The notes beneath the pieces are model-generated. The model saw only the letters and a program-made list of their open reading frames with translations, ran no database searches and was not told the DNA's origin. From contig JAHBMJ010001280.1 in the NCBI GenBank assembly GCA_018398765.1, positions 17,501 through 32,851 of the forward strand: DNA of 15,351 nucleotides, in the 5' to 3' direction. This document shows positions 7,701 to 15,351 of the stretch, in pieces (the first letter of the stretch is position 1; each line of letters opens with the position of its first letter). Position numbers and translations under genes: made by a program. The DNA comes from Chromera velia (taxonomy: Eukaryota > Sar > Chromeraceae).

Positions 7701-10700
7701 CAAGCGGAGCCTTTGCGCCCGCAGGACCGTCTGCTACCTGAGCGGCTGACGAGAAGGACGGGTCATTCGGTTTGGTCTTCGTCCAGTGGAGGTCGAGAAG
7801 GGGGATACGGGGACCGTTTTTGGCTTTTCCAGGGGGGAGTATGGGGTCATCTGGAAGTGCGGATCGGTGGGCCTTCGCGTCAGCGGCAGGAACGGTCAGA
7901 CATGGGGCGGGGGCTGCCCAACCGGAGGCGGTGAGAATATCATCGGTGGTCCTAGACAGCACAGCAAAGGGGGGCAGGGCAAGGGGGGGCTCTTGGAGAT
8001 CGTTCATGTCGCCTCCATGGATTGTAGAGGGACCTGAGGATGTGAGGATCAGGGTGGATGCCTTCGGGTGCTGCGGCTGTTTCTGCTTCTGCTCTGTTGC
8101 ATCGGATGTCGCTAGCCGGTCTGCTGAGGCCTTCGCACTTCCTGCCCCTCTCTTACCTCCTTGCACACTCTCTTGCTGCCCCTTTCGGCTGTTCACCCTC
8201 CTGTCTCTCGACGGTTGCCGCTGCCTTTCCTCCCTCTCGGACCCTCTCGTCTTGCACGAAGAGGCCTTCTCGGCATCGCCCCTGACGTGAGTACGAGATT
8301 TGACCAAAGACCCACTGGCAAGGCCCTTCGGACGTGAAGGAGAGGCGGCGACGGGGGGAGTGCCTCGCAGCCTCCCATGCAGACGGGTGTCTGGTTTGGC
8401 TATTGTCGGGTGGGCAGAGGCGGCAGGCGGTTTCCGCCCTTGGACCGACCCCCCTGCCGGCGGTTTCGGTGCTTCTGCTGAAGCGTTCGACCGCTTTGTG
8501 CCCCCCGTCTGCACTGCTGTGTGGCGAGCGGGGGGGCGGAAGACGGCACTCTGGGAAGCGACCATCTTTTTCTGCCCCCCAAGCCCTGTGCTTCTAGAGG
8601 GTCCTACCCTCTTTGGCACCCCCGACGCCCCACCCTGTGTATGGGTGTGGAGGGTCGAGGCCGTCTGATGCAGCACCCCAGTCCCCGTCCCTGTCCCTGT
8701 CTCACTGTCATGAAAAGACGTCGAAAGAAAAGACGCAGAACCTCCCACCCCCCCCGCCATTTCTTCTTCCTCAATCGTGCCGATCGAAGAAAAGTTAAAC
8801 AACCCGGAGGCTTTCTCTCTCTGCACTTTCTGTCTACCTCCCTTCCTCTGATCCGAGGTCTCGGATAAGTTCAGTACTGACCGACTGCCCGACAAACCAC
8901 GCGACGGAGCGTGGAGGTCGACAGTCGACTTCTGACGACTCAAACCTGCAGACCCTGCACGTGCCCCTGCCCTCCCGCCTGCAGGAGACGGAGACGGGCG
9001 TCGAGCGTGACGCTGCGGACGCTGTGCTTGTCCAACCTCCGATGAAAGGGAGTACAAAGACATAGAGCCCTGGAGACTCCGATTCAACATCTGGGAAGAG
9101 GATACTCCCCCCACACCCACATCCATCTCCTTCTCTTGCTTTTTTCTTCCCACCCCACCTCCGCTTGCTCCGGAGGCTGCAGACGTAACAGTGGCAGAGA
9201 ATCGCAATGCCGTCCCCCCACGCAAAGGAGAACGAATGCGGGCATGTGCCCCTCCTCCCTGCTTTCCTTCTTCCTTCTCTGACACAGACGGTTTCTGTCT
9301 TGACTCCTCCCTCTCCTTCCTTCTCCTCTCCTGCTCCAACTGCATCGCTTTCCTTTCCTGAAACGCAGACGCAGCACCGACAGATACCGACGCCCCTCCG
9401 GTGGGGACAATAGCAGCTCCTCCCACTTTCTCTCCCTCACGATCCAACCCTCCTCCAGATCCCCTCAGAGCTGCACCCCCGGGAGGAACAAGGGAGAAGG
9501 AAGAGACCCTCCCACCGTTCACGCCCCCCCCCTCTCGTACCGGCTGACGGTCTTTGTCTTTGGACGCGGATTTGTTCTGCAATGCGGACTGATTCGCACG
9601 CGCAGGGGCAAGCACGGTGGCAGAGCTGTGCACCCCCACCCCTTCTGAGGACCTCAAGCCTGCCGCAGGTCTCAGCAGAGCTTCGGAAGAGACAATGTCA
9701 CCTGATGCTGCACCCTGAAGGAGGTGTGTGTGATGAATCCTCTGTTTTTCTCTTTCTTTCTGTTTTTCTCTTTCTTTTTGCTGTGCTCGTTCTCTTTCCT
9801 TTTCCTTCTGAATCTCCTTTTCCTTCTCCTTCTTTTCCCTCTCGCGATTCGCGTTGTTCTCTTTCATGTTCGCAACCAGACGCCCCGCCTCGATGGAACG
9901 AAAGTCAAGTCTGCAAACATGCCCCCACAAGTATATATTCAGTCTGTCTTCGGAAAGAGCAAACGATTTGCGCAGACAATGTCCCGTTCTCATCACATGA
10001 AAGGATGCCAATGCAGAAAGAAAGAAAACAGAACTCCGAAGGAAACAGACCGAGCATTGAGGGCAAATTGATTGCAGCCAACGGAAAGCAATACTTGAAC
10101 ATTGGAGAGAGAGCGTTGAAAGACGGGCTTCCTTCCACATGGCTCTATTGAAGAGACACAGGGGAATTTGCAGGCAGGAAAGAAACCACACAGTGGCACT
10201 CCGAGCAAGCAAAAAGAAACAGGGCACGCGACGCCGAGGAGTACGGAGAGAAAAAACGTACAGGCAGTTTCCGTGTTTTTTCCTACGCAAACCCAACACC
10301 CCACGCACCCCATTGTCCACACCCCTTACATACACCGACCTTGGAACTTTAGGAGGCGTCGCCTTGGGCACAGGCTTTTCTTCCAGTGTGTGCCTTTCCG
10401 GAGACCTGGTGGCTCCTTGCAATCCCGCCCCGTCAGGAGAGAACCAGCTTTCCTGCACGTGGCCAGCCCCGCCTACCCCCTTCTGCCTCTCGAAAACCTC
10501 GGCAGGCATCGAGAAGGAACACACGTCTGTACGCCCCCTGCCTGCCCCTGCATCCCCTTGGTGGCACACGCTGTTCAAATTCTTAACCAGAGACGTCGAG
10601 GCAAAAGCCTGAGGAGGACCCGGAGAGATGGACACGCAGGCAGGCGAACCTCCAACTGCCCTTGTTGCCATCTGAGGAGACAGGGAGGTCTTCACTTCCT

Positions 10701-11723
10701 CCTCCCGCAACTGCGCCCCCACAAGTGCAGCAGAGGAGGAGACGGGAGGCCCCCCGGCAGAATTCGATTCCTGGGCACGCTGCAGGACAGGGAGGGGGAT
10801 GGACACAAAATTGAACGTGCATTGCTAAGCAGGGGTCTCTACAAAAAGCAAAGGCAAACTATGGAATCGGCTAAAGTGGCGGGATCCCCTCTTTTTCCTT
10901 CGCATCTCTCCATTCTTCTAAACACTCTTGTCGTCGTTGTGGGCCGCCTCGGGCGCAGCACACACACTACCGTTAGTCTCATTTCATCTCACCACAACTT
11001 TTCGTCGGCAAAGTGAAATGCACACACAAATTTTCTGAAGATCAAAAGTCGACAGCCGGGCGGACGCGGGGCAACCGGGAGCATGAATCCTTTCTCATCC
11101 CAAAGTATTTCTGCTTCCACAAGCTAACCTGTAAAACCCTAACGTTTCTTTCCTCTACACGTTGGCCCGCCACGGGTAGGGCAACAGAGGCCCCCCCTGT
11201 TCCTCCGTCTCCTCTCTCCTGTTTGTCTTTTTCTCGTTCTCTCTCCCTTTCGATGGCACTCGCGCTGTTGTGCACGATCTGACTCCGTGCAGCTGCCGCC
11301 TTCAGATTTGCTTCCTTCACAAGCTCCAACTGCGGAGGGAGAAGGAAGAGGGTCGGCACAAAACAAACCACAATTGAGCGGAAATCGCAGACCGAATTCG
11401 TATGAGAGAGTATCAAATAGAGAGACAAACAGAAAGGAAGAAGACTGGAGAAGTCCGACGAACAGCAGGCAGACAGACAGGAACATACACACATACATAC
11501 ACAGACACAAAGGAGCAGCCGTCGGAGTCGCCGGACAGGCAGGTGGGACAGCCGCGATCTACCCACCTACCTCTCTGCCGAGCTTCTGCATCTTCTCCCG
11601 TGCCTTCTGCAGGTTGATGCTCACGTGCGTTCCGGAGCTTCCTTCCATCCTCTCCCTCTCCATCTGGACGACCTGCTGCTGGTGCTGCTGCTGGTTGGAC
11701 AGGTCAGAGGATCGTTCCTTCAT
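4376..11723 (-). CDS. Five-exon gene for a ~1990-residue, mostly disordered protein with charged coiled-coil stretches
   Basis: Minus-strand exons, all with agreeing phases, are 11571-11723, 11129-11329, 10340-10779, 5149-9910 and 4376-4791. The N-terminus is helical (INLQKAREKMQKLGRE joined to LELVKEANLKAAAARS). Exon 4 opens with a Lys/Glu/Arg/Gln helix of about 35 residues. Most of the rest is low-complexity Ser, Ala, Gly, Pro and Gln sequence with poly-Gln runs, typical of intrinsic disorder. Two patches look more ordered: one around TAEILKLHQRTREKEKELLE (near 7570-7510) and one around RLRLECLKRDADGELMIVKE (near 5600-5540). No enzyme motif, signal peptide or membrane span was recognised. 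A scaffold, cytoskeletal or RNA-binding hub would fit the composition, but that is a guess. The ATG at 11721-11723 is the first in frame, yet GTGTAG just before it could be an acceptor, so an upstream exon is possible. The frame breaks at the N at 6013. The last exon is read to TGA 4376-4378, but a good donor CAC|GTGAGT at 4511/4510 could end it earlier. Confidence 0.68.
4792..5148 (-). other. Intron 4 of the large gene
   Basis: This 357-base intron has donor GAAG|GTCAGC and acceptor CATTCGTTCAG|GCGGGG. Splicing joins QKPSE-GGATQAKHMPPQPP in frame. Reading on without splicing would give a Cys/Phe/Val-rich tail and a stop at 4973, out of character with the protein. Confidence 0.62.
5149..9910 (-). 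CDS. Exon 4 of the large gene (main body, ~1587 codons)
   Basis: The exon starts LDFRSIEAGRLVANMKENN and passes through the Lys/Glu/Arg/Gln helix (about 9850-9735 on the plus coordinates). It then runs as Ser/Gly/Pro/Ala/Gln-rich sequence and ends QKPSE plus one base at GAAG|GTCAGC. The annotated bases are one short of a whole number of codons because of the N at 6013. The protein continues from AMHPHPGRHP on one side to RMNAQGVQRAHSG on the other. Uniform composition on both sides supports a single continuous exon. Confidence 0.75.
9735..9862. repeat. Long homopyrimidine-biased tract encoding the charged helix of the large protein
   Basis: The plus strand is almost entirely C and T for more than 100 bases. 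On the minus strand this is the purine-rich coding sequence of the Lys/Glu/Arg/Gln helix in exon 4. It is both a low-complexity DNA tract and a coding repeat, so it is prone to length change. Confidence 0.7.
9911..10339 (-). other. Intron 3 of the large gene, open in frame by chance
   Basis: This 429-base stretch has no stop in the coding frame and a length divisible by three, so a naive reading fuses exons 3 and 4. Its translation is rich in Cys, Phe, Leu and Trp, unlike everything around it. It is bounded by CCAAG|GTCGGT and ATGTTTGCAG|ACTTG, which keep phase 2 and give PKVPR-LDFRSIEAG. The GTCNGN donor resembles the GTCAGC donor of intron 4. Confidence 0.62.
10340..10779 (-). CDS. Exon 3 of the large gene (440 bases)
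   Basis: The acceptor is CCTCCCTGTCCTGCAG at 10780, so coding resumes RAQESNSAGGPP in phase 0. The exon ends in phase 2 at CCAAG|GTCGGT after PPKVP. The content is low-complexity Ser/Gly/Ala with scattered Pro. A GTG just upstream of the acceptor should not be taken as a start. Confidence 0.62.
11129..11329 (-). CDS. Exon 2 of the large gene (67 codons)
   Basis: The acceptor is a pyrimidine tract ending CTCCGCAG at 11330 and the donor is TTACAG|GTTAGC at 11128. The exon is 201 bases and phase 0 at both ends. It encodes LELVKEANLKAAAARS, then SAIEREREREKDKQE, ending RVEERNVRVLQ. Predicted structure is helical and highly charged. Confidence 0.68.
11571..11723 (-). CDS. Exon 1 of the large gene (51 codons)
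   Basis: The exon starts at ATG 11723-11721 (MKERSSDLSN), continues through a Gln/His run, and ends KMQKLGRE before the donor GAG|GTAGGT. The phase at the end is 0. The 241-base intron that follows (11330-11570) contains CATA/CACA repeats on the plus strand near 11485-11510. Confidence 0.62.
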
Positions 11724-12262
11724 CTACACCTGTCTGGTCTCGCCTTAGTGTCCTTTAATTACTCTCTAACTACGTCTGAACAAACGAGCCTCGTTCAGTC
11801 CCTCTCTCTCTCTCTTGCCGTGTGCGTACGGCCAGCGACCGCGCCCTTTCCTGTCCCCTTGTCCGGATGGAAGAAAAAGGTCAGATGAGCGCAAGCAGAG
11901 AGCCACAGACGTGTTGCAATTTGGCGTTGCTGAAAACAGGCCACAGAAGGGAAGGAAAGGAATCAACGAGAGAGACCAGAATGCGAATGGAGCGGCAGGT
12001 GCGCCGTATGTTTGTCTGCACACGTTTTGGAAGTCACAAAGGACGGAACATGACCGCCACTGGCAGAGTGAGCTTTGTTTTCCTCCTTCACGTGCTTTCT
12101 TCTATTCCACTTCTCTGGACAACGCCTCCCTTGACTGTGAAGAGAGACGGAAAGAGACAGACTGAAACCAAGAACTCGTTGCATTTCTCTTGGAGTGTGC
12201 ACTGACCGCAAAAGGTAGCGGGTCCTTCCGAGAGGTGCCTTTTCACGGATGCAGCCGAGCAC
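11724..12262. other. Upstream flank of the large gene
   Basis: The stretch contains overlapping frames on both strands without recognisable domains. A pyrimidine/CT run lies near 11798-11817. It probably holds the promoter and 5' leader, possibly with a leader intron ending at GTGTAG just before the ATG at 11723. No TATA box or defined transcription-factor site was assigned. Confidence 0.35.
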
Positions 12263-12555
12263 GTGAGCCCGGCAACGCCTCCAAACTACTGGCGAAGAAG
12301 CGCAGGCACTGCAAAAAGCAACAAAAAACGCTGCCAGAGAAAGAAAACTATAGATACGTCAGGTTCCCTCTCTGCTCTGAAAGACTTTTCGAGGACTGTC
12401 CCTGTACACATGACATCTGCACAATCGAACGATGCATCCGACAGTATGTATATGTATGCGAAAGGACAGGGCCAGCTAGCGTTGCATGATCTCCTGGTAG
12501 ATGTTCAAACTCCATCCTTCAAAGATGATTTGATGATGATCGACACTCCTCGAGT
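12263..12555 (+). CDS. Candidate plus-strand exon of unknown gene (weak)
   Basis: One plus frame stays open and gives fairly protein-like sequence, including LSALKDFSRTVPVHMTSAQ and GQLALHDLLVDVQTPSFKDD. It then runs into the poly-T and GC-rich island at about 12565, where it ceases to be credible. No clean splice acceptor, donor or promoter was pinned down. It could be an exon of a divergent gene or chance. Confidence 0.2.
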
Positions 12556-12589
12556 GTTTCAATTTTTTTTTGCATTTTTTTGCATGGCG

Positions 12590-12800
12590 CGTCCAAATTC
12601 CCGCGTGCATGCAGCATGCGCAGCCGGCCGCGGGTCCCGCGCGGGCCTCCCGGCTGGGGGGTCGGAGCCATGCATGCAGCGGCCGGCCCATGCATGCAGC
12701 GCGCGCGGCGGCCGCGGGCCCGCGCGCTGCGCCGCTGGCCCCCCCCCCCCGGCCCGCGCGCTGCCGTGCGCTGCGCGGGTCCCGGGGACATGCATCCTCA
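12590..12800. other. Very GC-rich island with TGCATGCA and GGCC/GCGC palindromes
   Basis: The composition jumps to mostly G and C, including a run of C near 12740-12751. ATGCATGCAGC occurs twice about 30 bases apart (near 12671 and 12691), and GCATGCAGCATGC lies near 12606. CGCGGGCCCGCG and GCGGCCGC palindromes follow, and further ATGCAT sites continue at about 12790-12840. Two poly-T runs with TTTGCAT sit immediately upstream. No protein reading is believable here despite long open frames. It may be a promoter-like CpG island or a repeat edge. Confidence 0.6.
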
Positions 12801-12829
12801 CACACATGCATACGCACAATTCCTCGACC

Positions 12830-13396
12830 TCATGCATACCTTATGCACGGAATCTCACTTGATCGGAGATTCAGCTTCCACACTCCTCTTTCCTCCTTTG
12901 CTACTGCCCCTGTCCTCCCTGTGATCTTATATGTGTGTAGGTTTCCTGCCCATACTCTGGTTTTACCAGGCATAGTCAAGCTCGGCCCGTGCTCACTATC
13001 TGTGCTCAGCTGGGCTCCCTGCCCCCTTTCTGCCGCTGGCGCAGATACGATCTGGCTTCGAGGGTCCGCCCCCACACCCCCACAACCCCGCGAAGAAGAC
13101 TACCATCGCGCCGCAGCGCACCAGCCGGGCCTAGCCCGGGGTGACCGTGGAGCTAGCAGCCGGGCGGCTAGCCGGACGGTTTAGCCCCGGCCGTCATCCA
13201 TCTCCCGCTACGTGACTAGCCCATGTCCCTCTACTGGGATAGTAGCTTAGTAAGTCCTATGTGTACCTTAGTGTCTAACTTCATCCGCTGTACGTCAGCA
13301 ATGACATGCACATGATTAATCACTGTCTGCTACAACCTTCTTTAGGTCTGCTTTTTCCCCGCTGCGTAGCACAGCTTCTTTGGGCTTAGCGTTTCC
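12830..13396. other. Non-coding stretch downstream of the recombinase
   Basis: No convincing gene was seen. A minus frame at 12830-13075 and its plus counterparts lack recognisable features. The stretch includes the GC-rich hairpin at 13136-13190 and a small CTACT/AGTAG stem near 13232-13246. It lies directly beyond the stop codon of the recombinase and may be the 3' end of that mobile element. Confidence 0.4.
13136..13190. repeat. 55-base GC-rich hairpin
   Basis: Three nested perfect arm pairs occur in register: CCGGGG (13136-13141) with CCCCGG (13185-13190), ACCGT (13144-13148) with ACGGT (13176-13180), and GCTAGC (13152-13157) with GCTAGC (13167-13172). They are separated by 2-4 base gaps and enclose a 9-base loop. 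A smaller stem, CCGGGC-CTA-GCCCGG (13125-13139), overlaps its left foot and would compete with it. Confidence 0.75.
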
Positions 13397-14462
13397 CTAA
13401 CACATGCTTGCAATATATCCTGCAATTTCCTCTACTTCTCTTGCTGCATACGCCATCCATGTATTCACACTGTTGTGTCCCAGGATATCGACTGCTACGT
13501 CTACTGGCAGATTCGCTTTCCTCGCTGCCGTATGCCCACTTCTACGGAGTGAGTGCATCGTAAAGTCCGTACACTCCCTCTCTGGGAGACACTTTGTGAT
13601 TGCCTTCCTCAGTGCCTTCTGCCACGCCTCCCTCGTGAGGGGCCTCTCTGCCCACCGATGGCCATATGCGTCCGTCGCCCGGAAAAGTGTCCCGCTTTTC
13701 GGGGCTTTCTCTAGGAACTCCAAGATCCTTTGCCCCAGTGCCGTTCCGTCTGTCCCTACTAGTGGGAACGGGCACATCGTGCCTCTGCTCCACCTGTCCC
13801 CCTACGATCTGTGTATATAGCAAGCCACAAACGGTGGCTTCGCTTTGTCTCTCAATATGAAATCTTCCCTTTCTCTCGCCAAGATCTCCCCAATTCTCTT
13901 CGCTGGAAAGAACGCCAACACCGTAATTGCTATGTTTCGTAGGGCGTCTAGTGACCCTTGCCCCTCCCAATACTCTATCAGCTTCAACACTTCTTCTTTC
14001 GAAAGCCTCTCTTTCGTCTTCACTGAGTTGTCAGCCAACTTGCGCAAGCCCGTAAAAAAATACCGGAGGCTATCGCTTTCAAATGGCGGCTGTTCGTGCC
14101 TGTGCATATGATGCCACCATCTCACCACCCCCCTCAACGTTCCTATTTCATTCCCCTTCAGCCCTTTCAGATGCGCGAACCCCATCTTCACATCCAGTGC
14201 ACACCGCATAGGCAACAAGAACGGGTTTGATCTCTCCAACTTCCTTAGCGCCGCTTCATACCGCCGCTTCGTGCTCGCTTCCAGAGCTGCAGCCTCTATC
14301 TCCTCTGCCACTCTCGCGAGCTCATCCTTTGGTGTTGGGTCTGGCTTGTTGTCACTGGCCAGCACCAACTCCCTCTGTGACAGGAACCCTGCCTGTTTTA
14401 CCTCCTGGGACAGCGTCCTGGCCCTGCTTTCCTGCCTCTGAGCTGACCCTGCATTCGGTCAT
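13397..14462 (-). pseudogene. Tyrosine recombinase / phage-integrase family protein with one frameshift
   Basis: The minus strand encodes an N-terminal core-binding region (EASTKRRYEAALRKLE, then DSLRYFFTGLRKLAD) and a catalytic domain. Visible catalytic positions are the first Arg in PAKRIGEIL (13895-13897), His and Arg in MHSLRRSGHTA (His 13553-13555, Arg 13544-13546), the second His in ILGHNSV (13475-13477) and the nucleophile Tyr in WMAYAAREV (13448-13450). The catalytic Lys was not assigned. Such enzymes cut and rejoin DNA through a phosphotyrosine. In eukaryotes they mark Cryptons and DIRS/Ngaro-type elements. The frame breaks once: after FVACYIHRS it meets TAG (13809-13811), while the next frame continues upstream of that stop as DRRGDRWSRGTMCPF into the C-terminal half. 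A one-base change near 13815 would explain it, either a real mutation or a sequencing error. Upstream the frame is open to TGA at about 14463 without ATG, so the start is unknown. Confidence 0.85.
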
Positions 14463-14612
14463 GATATATACGTCGCACCCGTTCACGGTTTCCGCTTCGC
14501 TAGTGCACCGCCATACATGCACTTTGTCTAGCACTTTGATCAGTACTGCCCTTATGCCTATCGCTGGGACTAATACCTGGACTATGCCCTCCCTATTGCT
14601 AATTTCTGCCAT
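14352..14612 (-). CDS. Small reading frame of unknown function overlapping the recombinase N-terminus
   Basis: This is an ATG-started frame of 86 codons on the minus strand. The first two thirds look like folded protein (GIVQVLVPAIGIRAVLIKVL, then VHVWRCTSEAETVNGCDVYI). The last third overlaps the recombinase frame at 14352-14462, where the recombinase frame (RTLSQEVKQAGFLSQRELVL) looks the more natural. It could be the true N-terminal part of the recombinase separated by a second frame lesion, or an independent small ORF of the element. It matches no family I know. Confidence 0.4.
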   Translation of the reverse strand: MAEISNREGIVQVLVPAIGIRAVLIKVLDKVHVWRCTSEAETVNGCDVYIMTECRVSSEAGKQGQDAVPGGKTGRVPVTEGVGAGQ

Positions 14613-14794
14613 CTTGGTAATAATCTATGGCAATTATACTAACATTGCCTACCATATATCAGGTTTTGTATGTCCACTTTTTCTAACTCTTTTGCATTAT
14701 AATTCTTTGACGATCACTATTGATAGTTCCATCGGTTTTGACTTTCTACATGCCGTTAACACTGTGACTTGCGCTGCGGTTGTCTGAAATTTCC

Positions 14795-15049
14795 CTAAAA
14801 CAACCCTGCCTCCCACTCTTCCACAATAGGCTGGCCCCGCATGATGCTGAATTCCCAATCACCGTCGCTGTCCCCTCCATGCGCCACTCTACACGCGACG
14901 GGGGGTAAGACCTCAAACAGCTTGTACCCTGCTCTAAACCTCTCCATAACCCTGCTCTTTACACCCTGTCTCCTCCATGAATCTCCCACGGCTCGCGGCA
15001 CCAATAGTATGCGCGGCTCACGAGCCGTTGTGGCTGCCTTAAGACAAAT
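14795..15049 (-). CDS. Unrecognised reading frame upstream of the recombinase
   Basis: The minus frame is open from just after a TAG at 15050-15052 to TAG at 14795-14797, about 84 residues. It reads like real protein, with LLVPRAVGDSWRRQGVKSRV, FRAGYKLFEVLPPVACRVAH and DWEFSIMRGQPIVEEWEAGLF. No convincing start codon was chosen, since the first ATG is well inside, and the 5' end may be lost or spliced. It is on the same strand and upstream of the recombinase, so it may belong to the same mobile element. About 180 AT-rich bases without a gene separate it from the next frame at 14612. Confidence 0.45.
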   Translation of the reverse strand: MCLKAATTAREPRILLVPRAVGDSWRRQGVKSRVMERFRAGYKLFEVLPPVACRVAHGGDSDGDWEFSIMRGQPIVEEWEAGLF

Positions 15050-15052
15050 CTA

Positions 15053-15351
15053 TCCCAAACGGTCTCCAACAGTAAAACGGTCTCCAAAACAACCATACCT
15101 CTCAAGCGTTTTTAGGCAGCAAACAATATTTAAAAGCTTAAAACAAAGAGTTTTAAGCGATCAAACAGTACGATTTCTTGTTTTTAAATTAATTGGGTTT
15201 AGTGAGAGAAAAAAATATATTGTATTTGACCGTGCGGCATGCGTGTTTCGTGCGTCAACGCACGCACCTGTCATGCATGCAATTAAGGCGGCGGCGGGGA
15301 GCACCGGAATTAAGGCGGCTTTGCTGAGGAGCTAAGGTTGCTTTCATCATT
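15053..15351. repeat. AT-rich right edge with short direct and inverted repeats
   Basis: AAACGGTCTCCAA occurs at 15057-15069 and 15075-15087 with an 18-base period. AATTAAGGCGGC occurs at 15281-15292 and 15308-15319 with a 27-base period. GCTTAAAAC (15136-15144) and GTTTTAAGC (15150-15158) form a perfect hairpin with a five-base loop. GTGCG/CGCAC form a small stem near 15250-15263, and TGCATGCA sits near 15273. No gene was seen. This could be the 5' terminal region of the recombinase element. Confidence 0.55.

Noticed and set aside
5155-10151. Many plus-strand open frames of 100-280 codons across the large gene
   Set aside because: They are antisense shadows of a GC-rich, low-complexity coding strand and show no domains or consistent splice structure.
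9911-10339. Hydrophobic Cys/Phe/Leu-rich segment that could be a membrane domain of the large protein
   Set aside because: It is bounded by usable splice sites in matching phase and its composition is foreign to the protein on both sides. An intron read-through is the simpler view.
12559-13184. Long Arg/Ala/Pro/Gly-rich frames on both strands of the GC island
   Set aside because: Extreme GC content removes stop codons in all frames. The translations are low-complexity and mutually overlapping.
15053-15351. CRISPR-like or tandem array from repeated 12-13 base units
   Set aside because: Each unit occurs only twice and without regular spacers.

Overview
This is a eukaryotic genomic window. It has spliceosomal introns with GT..AG borders and pyrimidine-rich acceptors, degraded Ty3/gypsy retrotransposon pieces, and one very long low-complexity protein gene. 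Nothing looks bacterial. The GC-rich gene body, the intron style and the runs of Gln, Ala, Pro and Ser suit a microbial protist such as an alveolate or chromerid-like alga. That taxonomic guess is inference and weak.

Layout. (1) 1-2053: two broken Ty3/gypsy Pol copies head to head. The minus copy (1-1390) carries the end of reverse transcriptase, RNase H, the integrase zinc domain and the start of the integrase core. The plus copy is an RNase H piece (1391-1562), an inverted linker piece (1557-1685) and the integrase C-terminus (to 2053), followed by a possible LTR (2049-2263). (2) 2264-3470: AT-richer DNA without a credible gene, rich in short inverted repeats, with one 13-bp motif set twice inside hairpins. 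(3) 3932-4514: a small three-exon gene on the plus strand, reconstructed here, with two competing 5' splice sites. (4) 4376-11723: a five-exon gene on the minus strand coding for about 1990 residues of mostly disordered protein with charged coiled-coil stretches. An N in a G run at 6013 breaks its frame and is most likely an assembly gap. It meets the small gene tail to tail and probably overlaps it. (5) 11724-12570: upstream flank with one weak plus-strand exon candidate. (6) 12590-12800: an extremely GC-rich island with TGCATGCA-type palindromes, then a strong hairpin at 13136-13190. (7) 13397-15049, minus strand: a tyrosine recombinase with all recognisable catalytic residues except an unassigned Lys, broken by one frameshift, preceded by two small unrecognised reading frames. 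The right edge (15053-15351) is AT-rich with short direct and inverted repeats.

The window thus holds two cellular genes of unknown function between two different mobile-element zones: a rearranged gypsy relic on the left and a tyrosine-recombinase (Crypton- or DIRS-like) element on the right. The right-hand zone is the best candidate for something undescribed. The reconstructed gene models are inference from splice signals and codon phase and have no transcript support here.
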